DNA from: Taudactylus pleione
Taxonomy: Eukaryota > Chordata > Amphibia > Anura > Myobatrachidae
Direction: 5' to 3'
DNA: 64,000 bases
Assembly (NCBI GenBank): GCA_031769625.1
Contig: JAUIMM010000135.1
Location: forward strand, 6,995,501 to 7,059,500
Shown: piece by piece, positions 32,789-46,629 of the stretch
Layout: each line of letters starts with the position of its first letter
How positions within the stretch are numbered: the stretch's first letter is position 1
Notes under the pieces: model-generated
Told to the model about the DNA's origin: nothing
Seen by the model: the letters and a program-made list of their open reading frames with translations, nothing else
Databases searched by the model: none
Program-made: the position numbers and the translations under genes

Positions 32789-33043
32789 GGGCCTGATTCA
32801 GACCCGCTCGCGAGCGCACAGTGCTCGCAAGCGGGTCGATGGTCCCCTACTGCACATGTAATGGGTGCTCTATCGCTATGGGTCTCGCACCAAAGCGGAG
32901 TAGCTGTCGATTGTGATTGACAGCTTGCCCCGTTTTAGAGGCGGGCAGGGGGGTGGCTGGCCAAACGGAGGTGTTCCCGAAGGAATGCCTGCCGTTTGGG
33001 GGTGGCCCCACTGACATCACAAGTCCGGCTCTGAATCAGGCCC
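32789..33043. mobile_element. Harbinger-like MITE, short form (copy E)
   Basis: The termini GGGCCTGATTCAGACCC and GGCTCTGAATCAGGCCC are flanked by TCA on both sides (32786-32788, 33044-33046). It is 255 bp, about half the family length, so an internal deletion form. Confidence 0.85.
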
Positions 33044-33639
33044 TCAGTCCAATGTGTGTGAAATCTATAGCTCCCAGGACATTAGGCATGCCAGAGAGAC
33101 TATAGAAAGCTACCCTTACTTCATGCCACTGTGACTCCTGGCTAGGAAAGCAGATGAATGTGTTGCAGAGGGGGGTCAGTGCTTAACTTGGGAGAGGTGA
33201 CTGCTAATGGTAGGCTGAAAAATACCTACTGTATAACTCTCCCAGACACTAACTGAAAGGAGCCAGTGGAGCAATAATGCAAAGGACACAGCAGCTTGTG
33301 CAGGACTGATACGGCATGTGACCATGCAGTGTCTGGCTAAAGCGGAGTCTTGATGAGGTCATACAGCATCATAAGGTTGGAACGGTTGAGGTAAAACTTC
33401 TGTATGACCTAGGGCTGTGTAAGCTCGGTGGGACCTCAATAAGCTGCTGTTGTTCCTTTGCTTCAGGCTTCTGGGTACCCTCATTCAGGTGGTCATTTGT
33501 ATACCACAGGAAGGTTGCCAGCATTTTATATCCTGGATTAGTCATTATTCCTACAGCCACAGTGCAGGACAATTCAGTTACAACCAATAGAAGGCTGTTT
33601 AGAAGCTCAAATCATCTGTTTGTTATTAAGCTAATATTT

Positions 33640-33894
33640 TGGGGATTTTTGGTTCAATTTTGTGTAAAATTTGTGTTAGATTTTGAAGCGAGTGTTAGTA
33701 AATCAGGGGACCCTATGCTCGTCTATGTAAAAGTACCAGTAATTTAGCAATATTTTATTTTGAACAGGATTCGGTTTTGTATCCAATTTTACATTCGATT
33801 TTGCATTTAGCAAATGTCTGATGTTCAAAATCGCATCAAAATCAAATTCAAATATACCACAAATACAAAATCAAATAAAATCAAACTTTAGTAA
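33640..33894. mobile_element. MITE-like repeat rich in GATTTTG
   Basis: The right terminus is the inverted counterpart of the one at 26270 (atcaaactttagtaa). Many GATTTTG/CAAAATC pieces occur inside. The left border is uncertain. No gene. Confidence 0.5.
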
Positions 33895-34400
33895 CACCCC
33901 CAAGAATCAAGGCATTCCACAGTTACAACAAAATGGTTGTCACATTATATATAAATCATATGCAGCAGCTATAACCAATTTATTCTAAAGGAATCAGGTA
34001 TTTACTTTGGTAGTCTAACTAGCACTTGACTCATTTATAAAATGTGCTATTACAGAATAACGATGCTATTTGCATTCACTCAATGTAAGTATTTTATAAT
34101 TTTCTACACAATCAGAAAACGTCATGCAATATACTCCATGTGCTAACATTTATTTCCAACAAAATGCATTTATTCTCTGTTTTCTAATCATTTATGCAAA
34201 ATACCTTAGTAATTATTTCACAAAATATTTGCGTAAATAAAAAAAACTGTTAGTAGATTTAGTGGCTTACTTATCAATTTTGGGCAATTCTAATTTCTAA
34301 CGTTGTACCACCACTCTCTGTACGAAATAGGCTTTCCCAAGTTATGATGCTATCACCAGACTCCAGGCGATGCCATACTGCCAATACTCTGCACTCTCTA

Positions 34401-34432
34401 TCTCCAGTAAAAACACCTGTTTTTACTGGAGA
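34401..34432. repeat. Perfect hairpin
   Basis: TCTCCAGTAAAAAC, loop ACCTG, then GTTTTTACTGGAGA: a 14-bp perfect stem. It is probably the core of a MITE covering roughly 34260-34470, whose ends I could not pair. Confidence 0.6.
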
Positions 34433-35299
34433 TTGGGCTTTTCTGAGCTTCATAAATAGACCTGTTATATCAACCTGTATCATTCAAACCTGGGAAGGGG
34501 GGATATGGAAAAACCAGAACACTAATAAGATATTCAAAGACCTAGTAATAATCCTAATCTATTTGATAGGTAAAAAGACCACTATCTGAAGGCTATAAGC
34601 CACTCAGGTGGAAGTAGACCCCAGAGAGTATAATTTCAATGAATACACTAAAGAAAAAAAAGGAAACTCTCATCTTTTTGAGGGCACACTTAATAGAAAA
34701 TTAAAACTTAGCTTTTAATATGGTTTAAAAATAAAAAGTAATGATATAAAAGGACATACTCATATAGAATAAGAAAAAAAGTATATCAATAATTCTATAT
34801 GCAGAAATATTAGTACAATTACAAAAAACATGAAATTTTTTTATAATGAGAATTCACAATTATGTAAGCAGCAATTGCGTAATTAATAGGTTCTAATAAT
34901 CAATATTGTTCAGCATTCTTATCAAATTTCTTCATCAACATCACTTAATTGTTGGATTGCTCCATGATTTTAGCATCCCTTGGGTTAGAGGACTTCATTT
35001 ATTCATGACACTGCTAATGGTAACCCTTAATGAGGGGATAAAATTGCCTATATATAACAATTATATAATGATAGTAACTCTATATCACTCATGCCTCCTT
35101 TTGGGTTGCATAATGACACATATACACAAATTCACCTTAAATGGTTGTATCTCTTAATACTCAGTATAATTCAACATATTGTCATACTCTGTTGTCATTA
35201 GCAACCAGCAATCAAGGCTAAATGAGTTTTCCTCTAGGATAAAGCAAGCAGTAATAGTTCTTATGTAAAAATTCCCACTTTCCCTGAGTGGAATTAAAT

Positions 35300-35905
35300 G
35301 CTTTCTTTTTTAATACTTGCTATGGCTACTCAGTCTGGCCTCTCCCACTTAAGACATTCCCTACTTAGAGACAACTAATTTAACAATCATATTGATGAAA
35401 ACATTAGATCATAGTTGGACTTCTCTCAAGGTGGGTACACACTACAACAATATATCTGCAGATCGAGTGATCTGCAGTTATATCTGCAGATGATGGTCGT
35501 TCATACACACATGTCAACATATCTGCATCCCAACACGCAACAGATTTGTCAGTGTCAGCGCTGTTGTGATTGTGACCAGCCAGCCCAGAGAAGGAAAAGA
35601 GCAGCGATCATGGTTAATTGTTATCTTAATTTGTCTCCCAGCCTCATCGGGTCACTCCTTAGATCCCGGGGGCCCATAGGCAGCTGCCTAATGGAAGCGC
35701 CGACCCTGCCCCTATGGGACTTCACAAGACATGCTATGCAAATTGTTATTGCTCTAACTGTGCATCAGCCCCCATGTCGCATTTATCTGTTCTTTTGTAG
35801 CTGTTGAACACAACTGAATTCCTCTGACCATCCACTAGGGAGTGTCTTAAATGGGAGAGGCCAGACTGAGTAGCCATAGCAAGTATTAAAAAAGCAAGCA
35901 TTTCT
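35300..35905. repeat. Foldback element with a later insertion
   Basis: 35308-35362 (acttgctatggctactcagtc ... agacattccctac) is inverted at 35843-35895. Between the arms, 35428-35560 starts with a gtgggtacacactac terminus of another MITE class and has repeated atatctgcagat pieces. The 130-codon frame at 35415-35807 crosses this material and is not a gene. Confidence 0.6.
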
Positions 35906-37319
35906 TATTTAATGGGCTCAGATCACTCATGTACAGTATATTGTGGGCTTCTGGAACTGTTGTGTGGATGAGATAACATATGTAACAGGATATAAAACTG
36001 CCTCTTCTAGCCATGTTAATTACATTTCAAAGATTGCAGATTTTTGTTATCGGTCATGAACTCTTGGCATACAGCCCTGACAATAGCTCTAATTACATGT
36101 GGAGGCAATAAAAGTCTGAGTGCTGATTAGATGTCATTAATGTGAGAAGGAACTTCAGGTGACAAGTCACAGAACATATTGCACAGCACAGTATAATGTG
36201 TGTATGTATATGTATATCTATGGCCTGTAGGATTTTCAGCTATACTAAGTGTATTATCTTTATTGGATAAAAGCAGTTTGCAGTCATATAGTTTGTAATA
36301 AATGTGTAATAATCTGAGATAAAGTTTGCTTGCATTTGGTTAGCTCTTTGGTATATGATGCATTCTTAGTAGGGGATTGAATGTTCCATTTTCCATGCAT
36401 CCTCTATAGAACTAAATTAACAATACAAGAAACCAATGAAGAAACTTGTTTACCTTGAGTCATTGAGAATTTAATGATGTCACCATCACTATCAGAATGT
36501 GGACTTGTTTTGCTAATGAGCACAGTAAGAAAGTACAGTACAGTACAGATAATATGGACTGGTATACTATTATATGCATGATACCCACAGATTAAAGGGG
36601 GCATACGCTCAGTGTTTGTGAACTATTAAAAAATTTCAATCACTTTTAATAACTTTATTGTAAATTAAATATTCAATTTAAATGGAAGGGCTCTGTCCTG
36701 CCATATTCTGATCATAAATTATAAAAATTCATATCAGTTTATTATAACTTTCTTATAATTATTTGTATTTTTTGGAGTTGGGACACTCCAAGGAGTTCCC
36801 AATCCTAAACATACTACACCAGTGACTCTACACAAAGCATGAATAGGATCAGCGTTCTCTTTCTTTACATATTGATTAAAACTCATTTGCTAATCAAGAA
36901 TTTTACTTTTATTACTGTACATACACAACATACTGTCTGCATTTGCAAAGTGAATATTATCCATGGGTTTTGAACTGACAGAGACTCATTAGCTAAATGA
37001 TCATGAATTTTAAATCGATTGGATATGGAAGTATCAATGTTTTACTCTTCAAGATCAATTCTGAAAACATATACTGTACTTGTTTTAAATTAATATATTA
37101 TTCAATACAAAGTCTCTTTAACTACCTGGATTTTAGAGATGTGAAATGTACTCCAAGTATCAGTTGTGTCTTTACAGTGCCAACACAATCTAGGAGATAC
37201 ATTTTAGTGACCTAGATGTTTTTTTATTTTTTAAATTTGGAACACATGTTACTGAGAAGGTGAGTGTGGGTATAAGGTAATCTGGCCGAGGACTACTATG
37301 AATGCAGTGAGGGTTTCCC
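35906..37319. other. AT-rich non-coding stretch
   Basis: I see no gene, complete element or tandem repeat in this AT-rich sequence. The small frames present have no domain. Confidence 0.35.
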
Positions 37320-37449
37320 ATTGGTTCTCAAACCTGGTCCTGGTAATTAGTACCTCATTTATATTGATATAACCATCTGTGCTCAGTCATGGATTTCCTT
37401 AAAACCTGGACTGTTAGGGTGCATTGAGGGATGAGTTTGGGAACCACTG
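37320..37449. mobile_element. hAT-type MITE remnant
   Basis: This is the same family as 466-1252: ttggttctcaaacctggtcctg at the left, and aaaacctggactgttagg plus tttgggaaccactg at the right. It is shortened, and the flanking octamers do not match. Confidence 0.7.
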
Positions 37450-38805
37450 TACTAGAGCCAGATGGCTTTTTAACTAACTGCTATTCTTTCCCGTCATAGA
37501 TGTGAATGCCGAGAACAAAATGATAGGGAGGGTGGGAGGGATTTCTAGAATAAAAAGCCTGATTGACTGCCTGTAACAGCTTATAACAAGCTAAACCCCA
37601 CCCCTGAAAACAAAACTAAGTTCTCTAATAGACTAAGCTGAACTGTCAATAACAAGCTAACCCATCTTCCCTTTAAAGACAGGGGCTGTCCCAGCCAATG
37701 GGTTTAATTCTTCTTCAGGCATATAAAATGCTTTCTGATATGATAAAACTATAAATAATTTCTTGTGTTCAATGCTTTAATTCCTTTCACAAGAAATTGG
37801 AAGTTCATAGCAGGAAGTTGATGAATGGAAACATCCACTGTGTTTCGGACATTCCTTTATCCATGGCTCACATTCTAAATGTATCTGCGCTATTGTTATA
37901 TGTCACAAATATAGCTGATTCAATAGCCAGCATGGGATTACAAATATTAGAATAATTTATTAAAATATAATTATAATTTCATATTCTTATAAAATTTATT
38001 ATTTGAAGTGTTTAATCATTACATTTAATAAACTTTATTAAAATTTGGCAAAATAATAAAAAATATTTTTTGAAATGTGATATTCGCAGTGCTTTGATGG
38101 TACTCAGTAGTAAGCAGTTCTGACATCTTTTTTTTGGATATACTGTACTTTAATTTTGAATTATAATAATTAGCTCCGGAAACAGGAAGAATTCTATAAA
38201 ATCATAACAAAATCCATATCAACCAACAGATTTTGTCTATCATTTAATAGGATGCAAAAGAGAAATGATAGCTAAACTCTGATTGGTGGCTATTTGTAAC
38301 ACCACCACTTTTCATTTATATAAAGTTTAGTAAATAACCCCAAATCTTGTAACATACAGTACATCTAATAAACATTTCAAGAATATGCACATATCTCACA
38401 AAATACACTATTGGTGATATATTCATATATGCACACGTATTGTTCTGGTTGCTGAGTGCAGCAACCAGAACAATTTTTCTTAGAAATCTTTCTATATATT
38501 TACTAACGCGGATGTATGCATTGTGTGTGAGCCACATACAGGGGAGTATTAAGTGAGGACCCCTGTGCAGTTTCCGTCCTTTTTTCTGTAGCGGTGGCAC
38601 AAGTGAACAGACTCTAGCTCTGCGGCGGAGTCTACTGTGCAAGAGGAGGTCTATGGAAAAATGGAGTGTTGGCCATTTCCCAGTGATATCACCGGGAAAA
38701 TGGCCGATCAGCGATTTGTGCAGCTGTGCCATGGAACTATGGAGAGGCAAGTTTTACAAAAAATGGGTGCAGGTGCTCGTGTGCACCCATTATAGATACG
38801 CTACT
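37450..38805. other. Unassigned non-coding stretch
   Basis: 37540-37740 has several gcttataacaagctaa/caataacaagctaac pieces and an ending like those seen in retroelement leaders, but nothing definite. 38316-38800 includes a short inverted pair around cagtgatatcaccgg. No gene is supported. Confidence 0.3.
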
Positions 38806-39761
38806 GTCCACATCAGGAGTTCCCAACTACAGTCTTCAAGGCACGCTGTCACACTGCTCAAATTGTGTGACTTACCTTGCCATTTGCTGCAGGTCAGGAT
38901 TTCTGCCTGACCTTTTTCGAGAACCATGCACTGACATCACCATCATGCGCTATGTCAGCTGCTAGCATTCTACCACTGGGAGTGTTCCTGCCTCAGGTGA
39001 CCTCAGCAGCCTATTATGGACTTGCAGCAGATTCATATCCCCTGTGAAAACTCCCACTGGTGCCAGAGGAAAGAGTTACTTCCTAGTGTTAAGTTCTATC
39101 CTGTGGCTCCTTTGTGCAGGAAACCATCACTGCTACCTAGCTCTATATCTACAGTTCCTGTGTCCTGATTGTGTGCTTCATTATTCCAGCTCAATGCAAT
39201 CACCAGCTGCACTGATCAGAGGATTCCTGCAATCAGCCTCTGCAAACCTGTTCCTGTCCCTGGCTTATTTCAGACCTGCTTCTGTCTAATCCCTGGTACT
39301 GCCTTTGGTTATCTGGTTCTGACCTAGGCTGTCCTCTGCGACCTGCACACATCTGCTCCCTGGTACCTTGCTGTCCATTTGGTTCTGACCCGGCCTGTTG
39401 AATACACTGAGAATCTTCTCCGCTTCATCCAGAGTTACCCAGCACCTGTATAGGGGAACCTATTCTGAGGGCCACGACCTGTGTGTCGGATGCATCCAAG
39501 CCCATACCCTCTTGCGAGGGTCCCTGTGAACACCACCAGCACATTAGACTCCGCGCCTCAGGAATAGGTAATGCCAATCCCCAAATATGGGTTGCATCCA
39601 TTTGCCATCTGAGAGTTGTGACAGATTGCTCTGGACATAAAAAATATGGACGCTGCTGGTCAGACTCAAGTGGCAGACCCCAGTCTGAGCCTTATGAATG
39701 TGGTGAAGAGATTTGAGATGACACAAACAGGTATACTACAAAACTTGGCTGATTTTTTACC

Positions 39762-40300
39762 ATGGCTTCCCAGTCTCAGAGAATTGTTTCAGACACAGTT
39801 AACCCCTGCATACCTCCACTCACTGCTGAAGATTTTGCTGGTAACCTGCAACTAAATAACTTAGTTAAAGGGACCACTACTCACAATTGTTCACAGACCT
39901 CCCAGTCACCAAGTAAATTGAATCATGCACAGCTTGGAGTATTTCAGCAAATAGTAGAGCAGCTGCAAAAGCTTTTAACCAACATTATGCTAATTCTACC
40001 AGAATTAAATTCTTCTGATTCTGACAAAACCCCAACTCAGTATAATAAAGCCAAGGAGTTTGCTGATTTAGGAGCCTTAAAGACTGTGTCCTCCTCCTCT
40101 GTACCGGAAAGGGAAAAATATCAGAGTTTTTCATGGCCCAAGCTGTCAGATGCTGAATGTCAGGGGCGCAGGGAATTTCAACTTTGTCTTTACTTGGGGG
40201 TCCTGATCATTTTATAAAAGACTGTTCTCTCTGTAAATCAAGGAAGGGTGACAAGTCTCTGTGTCACAGCATTAATGCCAACAAACTATCTAGATTGTCA
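39762..40300 (+). pseudogene. Gag-like remnant in the LTR element
   Basis: A 151-codon frame from 39762 has a Ser/Thr/Asn/Gln-rich composition and an amphipathic stretch (FQQIVEQLQKLLTNI). After a shift near 40195 the sequence continues with DHFIKDCSLCK. This resembles the start of a retroviral-type zinc knuckle, but the third Cys/His positions are not convincing. I take it as a decayed Gag without certainty. Confidence 0.4.
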
Positions 40301-40455
40301 CCCTTCAGTTCTAGTTTCCACTACTCTAAATAGGAGTGCTAAGGAAGTTGCCCAAAAGGGAACTTCAAGATTGGGGTCCTGTTACAAGAGCACCCAATTC
40401 CAGCTTTAGAAATCAAAAGAGAGTGTTAAAATCTACCAAAGTCAGTGAGAAGTCT

Positions 40456-40580
40456 GGGCCTAATTCAGACCCACTCGCGAGCGCTGAGTGCTCGCAAGCG
40501 GGTCAATGTTGGCCAAGTACGCATGCGCACGACAGAGGTGGCTCCGTCATGCGCATGCGCGATACCCGATGTCATCTGCT
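40456..40580. mobile_element. Harbinger-like MITE fragment (copy F)
   Basis: The left terminus GGGCCTAATTCAGACCC and the following ctcgcgagcgctgagtgctcgcaagcg hairpin match copy E; the right terminus is missing. It lies inside the LTR element's interior, so it inserted after that element was formed or was carried by it. Confidence 0.7.
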
Positions 40581-41628
40581 TCTCCAATGAAGAGTTGTGT
40601 TGGTCTTCAGAGATCTATTCAAGTTTTTTTTTTTTTTCTCAAGTCATAGGGGTGTCCAGAGGCCACCAGTTAGGAGGGGGTAATGTCACACTCTGCACAA
40701 ATTGTGTGACTTACCTTGCCATTTGCTGCAGGTCAGGATTTCTGCCTGACCTTGTTCGAGAACCATGCACTGACATCACCATCATGCCCTATATCAGCTG
40801 CTAGCATTCTACCAGTTGGAGTGCTCTTACCTCAGCTGACCTCAGCAGCCTATCATGGACTTGCAGCAGATTCATATCCCCTGTGAGAACTCCCACTGGT
40901 GCCAGAGCAAAGAGTTACTTCCTAGTGTTAAGTTCTATCCTGTGGCTCCTTTGTGCAGAAAACCATCACTGCTACCTGGCTCTATATCTACAGTTTCTGT
41001 GTCCTGATTGTGTGCTGCTGTATTCCAGCTCAGTGCAATCACCAGCTGCACTGATCAGAAGATTCCTGCAATCAGCCTCTGCAAACCTGTTCCTGTCCCT
41101 GGTTTGTTTCTGACCTGCTTCTGTCTAATCCCTGGTACTGCGGTTGGTTATCTGGTTCTGACCTTGGCTATCCTCTGTGACCTGCACACATCTGCTCCCT
41201 GGTACCTTGTTGTCCATTTGGTTCTGACCCGGCCTGTTGACTATGCTGAGAATCTTCTCCGCTTCATCCAGAGTTACCCAGCACCTGTATAGGGGAATCT
41301 ATTCTAAGGGCCGCTACCTGTGTGTCAGACGCAGCCAAGCCCATACCCTCTTGTGAGGGACCCTGGTGAACACCGCCAGCACATTAGACTCCGCGCCTCA
41401 GGAATAGGTAATGCCAATCCCCAAATATGGGTAGCGTCCATTTGCCATCCGAGAGTTGTAACACACGCTAACATTCCAGGTTTTATGGATTGCCATACTT
41501 GAGCAAAGGTGACTTAATTAGTACCTCAGTTATTTTGTTTTAACCATTTGTGCTTTAGCATGGATATCACTAAAACCAGGACTGTTAGTGTGCCTTGAGG
41601 ACCGAGGTTGGGAATCACTGGTCCACAT

Positions 41629-42338
41629 AACTTCAACAATCTTTAAAAAAAAAATAATTACACAAAGGCAGAAAATGGCATTAAAAAGATCAGTTATTTA
41701 TTTAATTGATCAACATGGTAAAACTGTATGGTGGCATAGAAGGGATGGTCAATCATCAGCTTAGCCCACCAATGCACCAACTCAAACACAACACACATTG
41801 CTGGTGGAGTCCACCTTATGAGTGCTTATAACGCATGACTAAGGGTATCCAACTAAACCTTGGAACATAATAAATCACCCGGTAAGGTGTAGTACTGCCC
41901 AGGAGGGGTGGTTCAGACTATAATTAAGATGAGTGCACCCGAAAGCAGATCAATTACACCCGGGCTGATGATATACCATGCTTTCCCACCACAACTAAAT
42001 AGCCAACAATAAAACCAAAAGTCAAGAAGGGAGGGAGGCAAGATCTTCACAGAGGTTTAAAACGTGACCCACAACCTTAACCACATAACTGACAATTTTT
42101 TTTTACAAAAGCCGCTCCGAAATTGTCGGGGTTTTTTACGATTGAATTAGGTCAAGAGCATATTTTTAAAAGTATTTCAACGCAATTTTTTTTTTTTAAA
42201 CACCCTGTACCATAAAAATTAACATTTTTATGGTATACTGTAGTTCTGGTTATTGACAACTGTACCATCGATGGCCGATTGGTTCATCCATCGATAGAAA
42301 CAATTGATTGTTTGACATCGGTTGGGGGTCTCCACACA
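41629..42338. other. Unassigned non-coding stretch
   Basis: There are several poly-A and poly-T runs and a hairpin accataaaaa...tttttatggt (42210-42236). No gene or complete element was recognised. Confidence 0.35.
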
Positions 42339-42382
42339 CACTATATATATATATATATATATTATACATATGCGCGCATACA

Positions 42383-42419
<37 letters not shown>

Positions 42420-42483
42420 CTGTATGTACACAGTATATGTATATATCCATGTGTATAGATTACACGTGTGTGTATGTATATAT

Positions 42484-42525
<42 letters not shown>

Positions 42526-42531
42526 GATGTG
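42339..42531. repeat. TA/CA microsatellite
   Basis: Runs of TATA, ATAC and CACA in several blocks. Open frames through it on both strands give only Tyr/Ile/His strings and are not genes. A similar tract at 46464-46620 lies at the other border of the Penelope-like element. Confidence 0.95.
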
Positions 42532-43234
42532 ATGGTTCCCGGATGGCGCTCCGTATGTTACCCTGGATTATTCTTTATATGGTATAAGTGTTTTTTTGAG
42601 TATTGAAGTTCCAACACTAAGATCCTTAAATATAAGGAGGCAGCTGTCCTTTCCGTGTATCTGGTTGGCCGTCAGATGGAAAGGGATCTGGAAAGTGGGG
42701 TGGAAAGGGCATGCACCAAATAGTGTAGTAAATTGAAACTGTGTATTTGTGCTCAAAATAGATATGTACGTACCAGAAGTAAGTTCTTTAATGCTTATCT
42801 GAGTGATCTCGTCGAACGGATACGGTTATGGCTTTATCCGGATATCTGGTGCTGCACACAGGACCTTTAATAAAGGAGGCTCATAGTAGAGCCAAATAGA
42901 AAAAGGGCAAATATAGTGTAGTAAGTCCAGTACACAATATATGGCTAATAACGATTATGCGTACCAATTAAAATCTTGCATAGAAGTATGAAGGTAGATT
43001 TCTTTAACTCGTTTGTCCTCCTGTGCTCCTCTCACCCCAAATTTTTCCACGTTTTTATGGATGGTGGTCTTTTAAATCAAAAAAGGACCCATCATCAGTG
43101 GTATATTAAAACAGGGGGCTTTATTCAAGGAGAATAGACAAGGGATACACATAGACAAGGTTAATAAAGAATAAAAAGGTTATGCTTATCTGCAAGGGTA
43201 GTAGCCAGGGTTCACATAGATAAGGCTGGCAGTG

Positions 43235-43269
43235 CCCAACGCATTTCGTCCTTTGGACTTCCTCAGGGG
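43235..43269 (-). ncRNA. Hammerhead-ribozyme-like motif, left arm
   Basis: Same sequence as 45884-45918, read on the - strand. See that entry for the parts. Confidence 0.45.
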
Positions 43270-43554
43270 TAGAGGTATGGGTCAGGGGATGCCCCTTATA
43301 TACCCTAGAAATAGCTGACATGACCAGAAAATGAAAACGGCGCCAATCGCCGGTTCGCGCATGCGCAGTGCGCCGCAGCCATCTTGATGATGTCATTCCT
43401 GACGTCCGGGGATCACCGTATGACGCGTGCTGCGCAGTGCACATGCGCGGGTCGCGACCATGCGGGTGCAGTATATGTCCTTAGTGGACAAAGTGTCTAG
43501 CTTGCGTCCACAGTTTACTGTGGAGAAGGCACCTAGTAGGTACATTACAATGGG

Positions 43555-43669
43555 TAACTACAGATGAGCCATGTGTGTAAACACACATGTATCATGACGG
43601 GACTGCGCTCCGTGAATGCAGTCCCGTCATGATACATGTGTGTTTACACACATGGCTCATCTGTAGTTA
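43555..43669. repeat. 115-bp palindrome within the left arm
   Basis: The two 52-base arms (taactacagatgagcc... and ...ggctcatctgtagtta) are perfect around an 11-base loop, gctccgtgaat. TA borders on both sides fit a small Tc1/mariner-sized snapback insertion. The equivalent copy lies at 45484-45598. Confidence 0.85.
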
Positions 43670-43880
43670 CTATTGGTTGTTTTAGACTTGGGTAGTCTAA
43701 TATTGGGTCTGCAGCACCTTGCTTATTTATATTCCCCCAAGAAGGAGCGAGCGCCGATTATATCTATCTATTGCCACATTACAATGGGTGAATTCGTTTA
43801 CTGAGAGACGGCGGCCATCTTACGATTGGCTGCATGTGATGTGGATGTCGGCGGCCATTATTCTGGCAGGTCACCAGTCA

Positions 43881-43939
43881 CATATGTATTGATTTGCGTA
43901 GTGACAAAAACGAGTGCTCTACGCAAATCAATACATATG
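43881..43939. repeat. Hairpin at the arm/ORF junction
   Basis: CATATGTATTGATTTGCGTAG (43881-43901, written here as its two halves catatgtattg and atttgcgtag) is inverted at 43919-43939, separated by 17 bases. The right half encodes the start of the Penelope frame; the left half joins the inverted arm. It looks like the scar of a template switch or fold-back synthesis. Confidence 0.8.
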
Positions 43940-44727
43940 CAGATAGATTTAAGGAAAGAGGATATCCTGACCCGCTCATTTCAGAAGCTATTCTTAAAGC
44001 AGAAAACCTAGATAGGAAAGATCTACTAGACTACAAAGTAAAACCAAAAAAGAAAGATCAAGTCTCATTTATCACGCAGTTTAATAAAGAAGAAAAAAGA
44101 ATTAGACATGTGCTTAATAAACACTGGGGGATATTAAAAATGGACCCCATATTGTCAGACATCCTTCCCAATAAACCCAACATCATTTTTAAAAAAGCCA
44201 AAAACCTTAAAGACATACTGGCTACAAGTATGCTTACACGAACTCAGACCACGGGGAGAACCGCTAATCTATGTCTGGGTGCTTACAAGTGTGGTCATTG
44301 CAACATGTGGAAGTACTTGCATCCCAACAGAAGAGTTTTTTAAAATTTTAATAATTCTAAAAAATTTTACATGAAGCACTTCATTAATTGTAATACGTGT
44401 TCAGTGATATATGTTTTAGAATGCCCCTGTGGTCTAAAGTACGTAGGCAAAACCAAAAGGAACCTCAAACTTAGAATACAAGAACATGTGAGGAATATAA
44501 AAAATAAAGTTGAAAGCCATTTTGTATCAAGACATTTTAAAACACATCATAATGCCAACCCCGAACATCTCACGTATAGGGGCATTGAACATGTGAAACT
44601 TGGTGAAAGAGGAGGTGATCTGGCAAACAAACTCTCCCAGAGAGAGATGTACTGGATCTTAGAATTAAATACACTAATACCGAACAGGCTTAACGACAAT
44701 TATGAAATTGCCCCATTTTTATGAGTA
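43890..44727 (+). pseudogene. Penelope-like protein, C-terminal part with GIY-YIG nuclease
   Basis: The frame is continuous from about 43894 to 44724 except for one TAA (44341-44343). The first part has the linker wording of Penelope-like proteins (ADRFKERGYPD; HVLNKHWGILKMDP; LKDILATSML) and a Cys pair in KCGHCNMW. The second part (from 44371) holds CNTCSVIYVLECPCGLKY, VGKTKRNLKLRIQEH and an EMYWILELNT block. This is the GIY-YIG endonuclease with its Penelope-specific Cys residues: the Tyr of VIY and KY, the Arg of LKLRI, and a distal Glu. In intact elements this nuclease nicks the target for primed reverse transcription. The reverse transcriptase that should precede it is absent. Confidence 0.9.
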
Positions 44728-45269
44728 ATGTATATATTTTAAAGTTTCTATGTATATTTATAATTTTATATTTATAATTTTATATATACGTATGCTGTTA
44801 TGCCAGTTTGCCCTTTTGAGGTACCCTCTTCTATATAAGCATTACTGAAGTATGATTTGTTACGGTTTTCTGTGGTAAAATGTATGCAAAATATTTCAGC
44901 AAGGTGGTTGCTGAATATTGGCCTTCTCTACATGCCACAAAGGCCCCTGCACAACTATCTGCACTTTATATTTATACCCATGGGTCTACCCCCAATTTAC
45001 TTATTTATTTATTTATGATTCCATAAGAATTGCACATGCTAATAGTTTAAGTGTACCACCTGTGTCTTTATATATATATTTCTGTTTTTAATATTTTATT
45101 GTATTATTATTGGTCCAATGTTATAAGATCTGATGTATAGGAAACCTATAGGCTATTGCCTATGAAATGCTATTACACGAGGGAATACTTTGGTGAATTT
45201 CTCCTCTTGCTCCAGCTCTAATGTGTATATCCAACCAACAAAATGGCCACCATGTTAATGTGTCCCCTT
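44725..45269. other. 3' non-coding part of the Penelope-like element
   Basis: AT-rich sequence follows the stop codon: TATATATTT runs, a TTTA microsatellite (44999-45015) and ordinary sequence up to the right arm. No further gene. Confidence 0.5.
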
Positions 45270-46623
<1,354 letters not shown>

Positions 46624-46629
46624 ATAGAC

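Larger units (their letters stand above)
38847..41463 (+). mobile_element. Non-autonomous LTR retrotransposon, TSD CACGC
   Basis: Two similar LTRs flank a ~1.06 kb interior. The 5' LTR is 38847-39623 (TGTCACACTG...GTTGTGACA) and the 3' LTR is 40684-41463 (TGTCACACTC...GTTGTAACA). The 5-bp duplication CACGC (38842-38846, 41464-41468) is perfect. A purine tract GGAGGGGG (40673-40680) precedes the 3' LTR. There is no pol gene, so movement would need enzymes from a related element. The LTRs differ by scattered substitutions, so it is not very recent. Confidence 0.92.
38814..41620. mobile_element. hAT-type MITE split by an LTR retrotransposon
   Basis: The left end CAGGAGTTCCCAACT and right end GGTTGGGAATCACTG are flanked by GTCCACAT on both sides (38806-38813, 41621-41628), a perfect 8-bp duplication. 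Removing 38847-41463 and one CACGC rejoins the MITE with the same layout as at 466-1252. Confidence 0.9.
42690..43883 (-). repeat. Left inverted arm of the Penelope-like element
   Basis: This is the reverse complement of 45270-46463 and has the same length. It contains the hammerhead-like motif (43235-43269, - strand) and a 115-bp palindrome (43555-43669). Differences from the other arm cluster toward the outer end (for example 42815-42830). A 107-codon frame (43121-43444) is duplicated in the other arm and has no known domain. Confidence 0.92.

Noticed and set aside
42228..42606. Tyr/Ile-rich proteins in the TA/CA tracts (also 46351-46687)
   Set aside because: Pure microsatellite translation.
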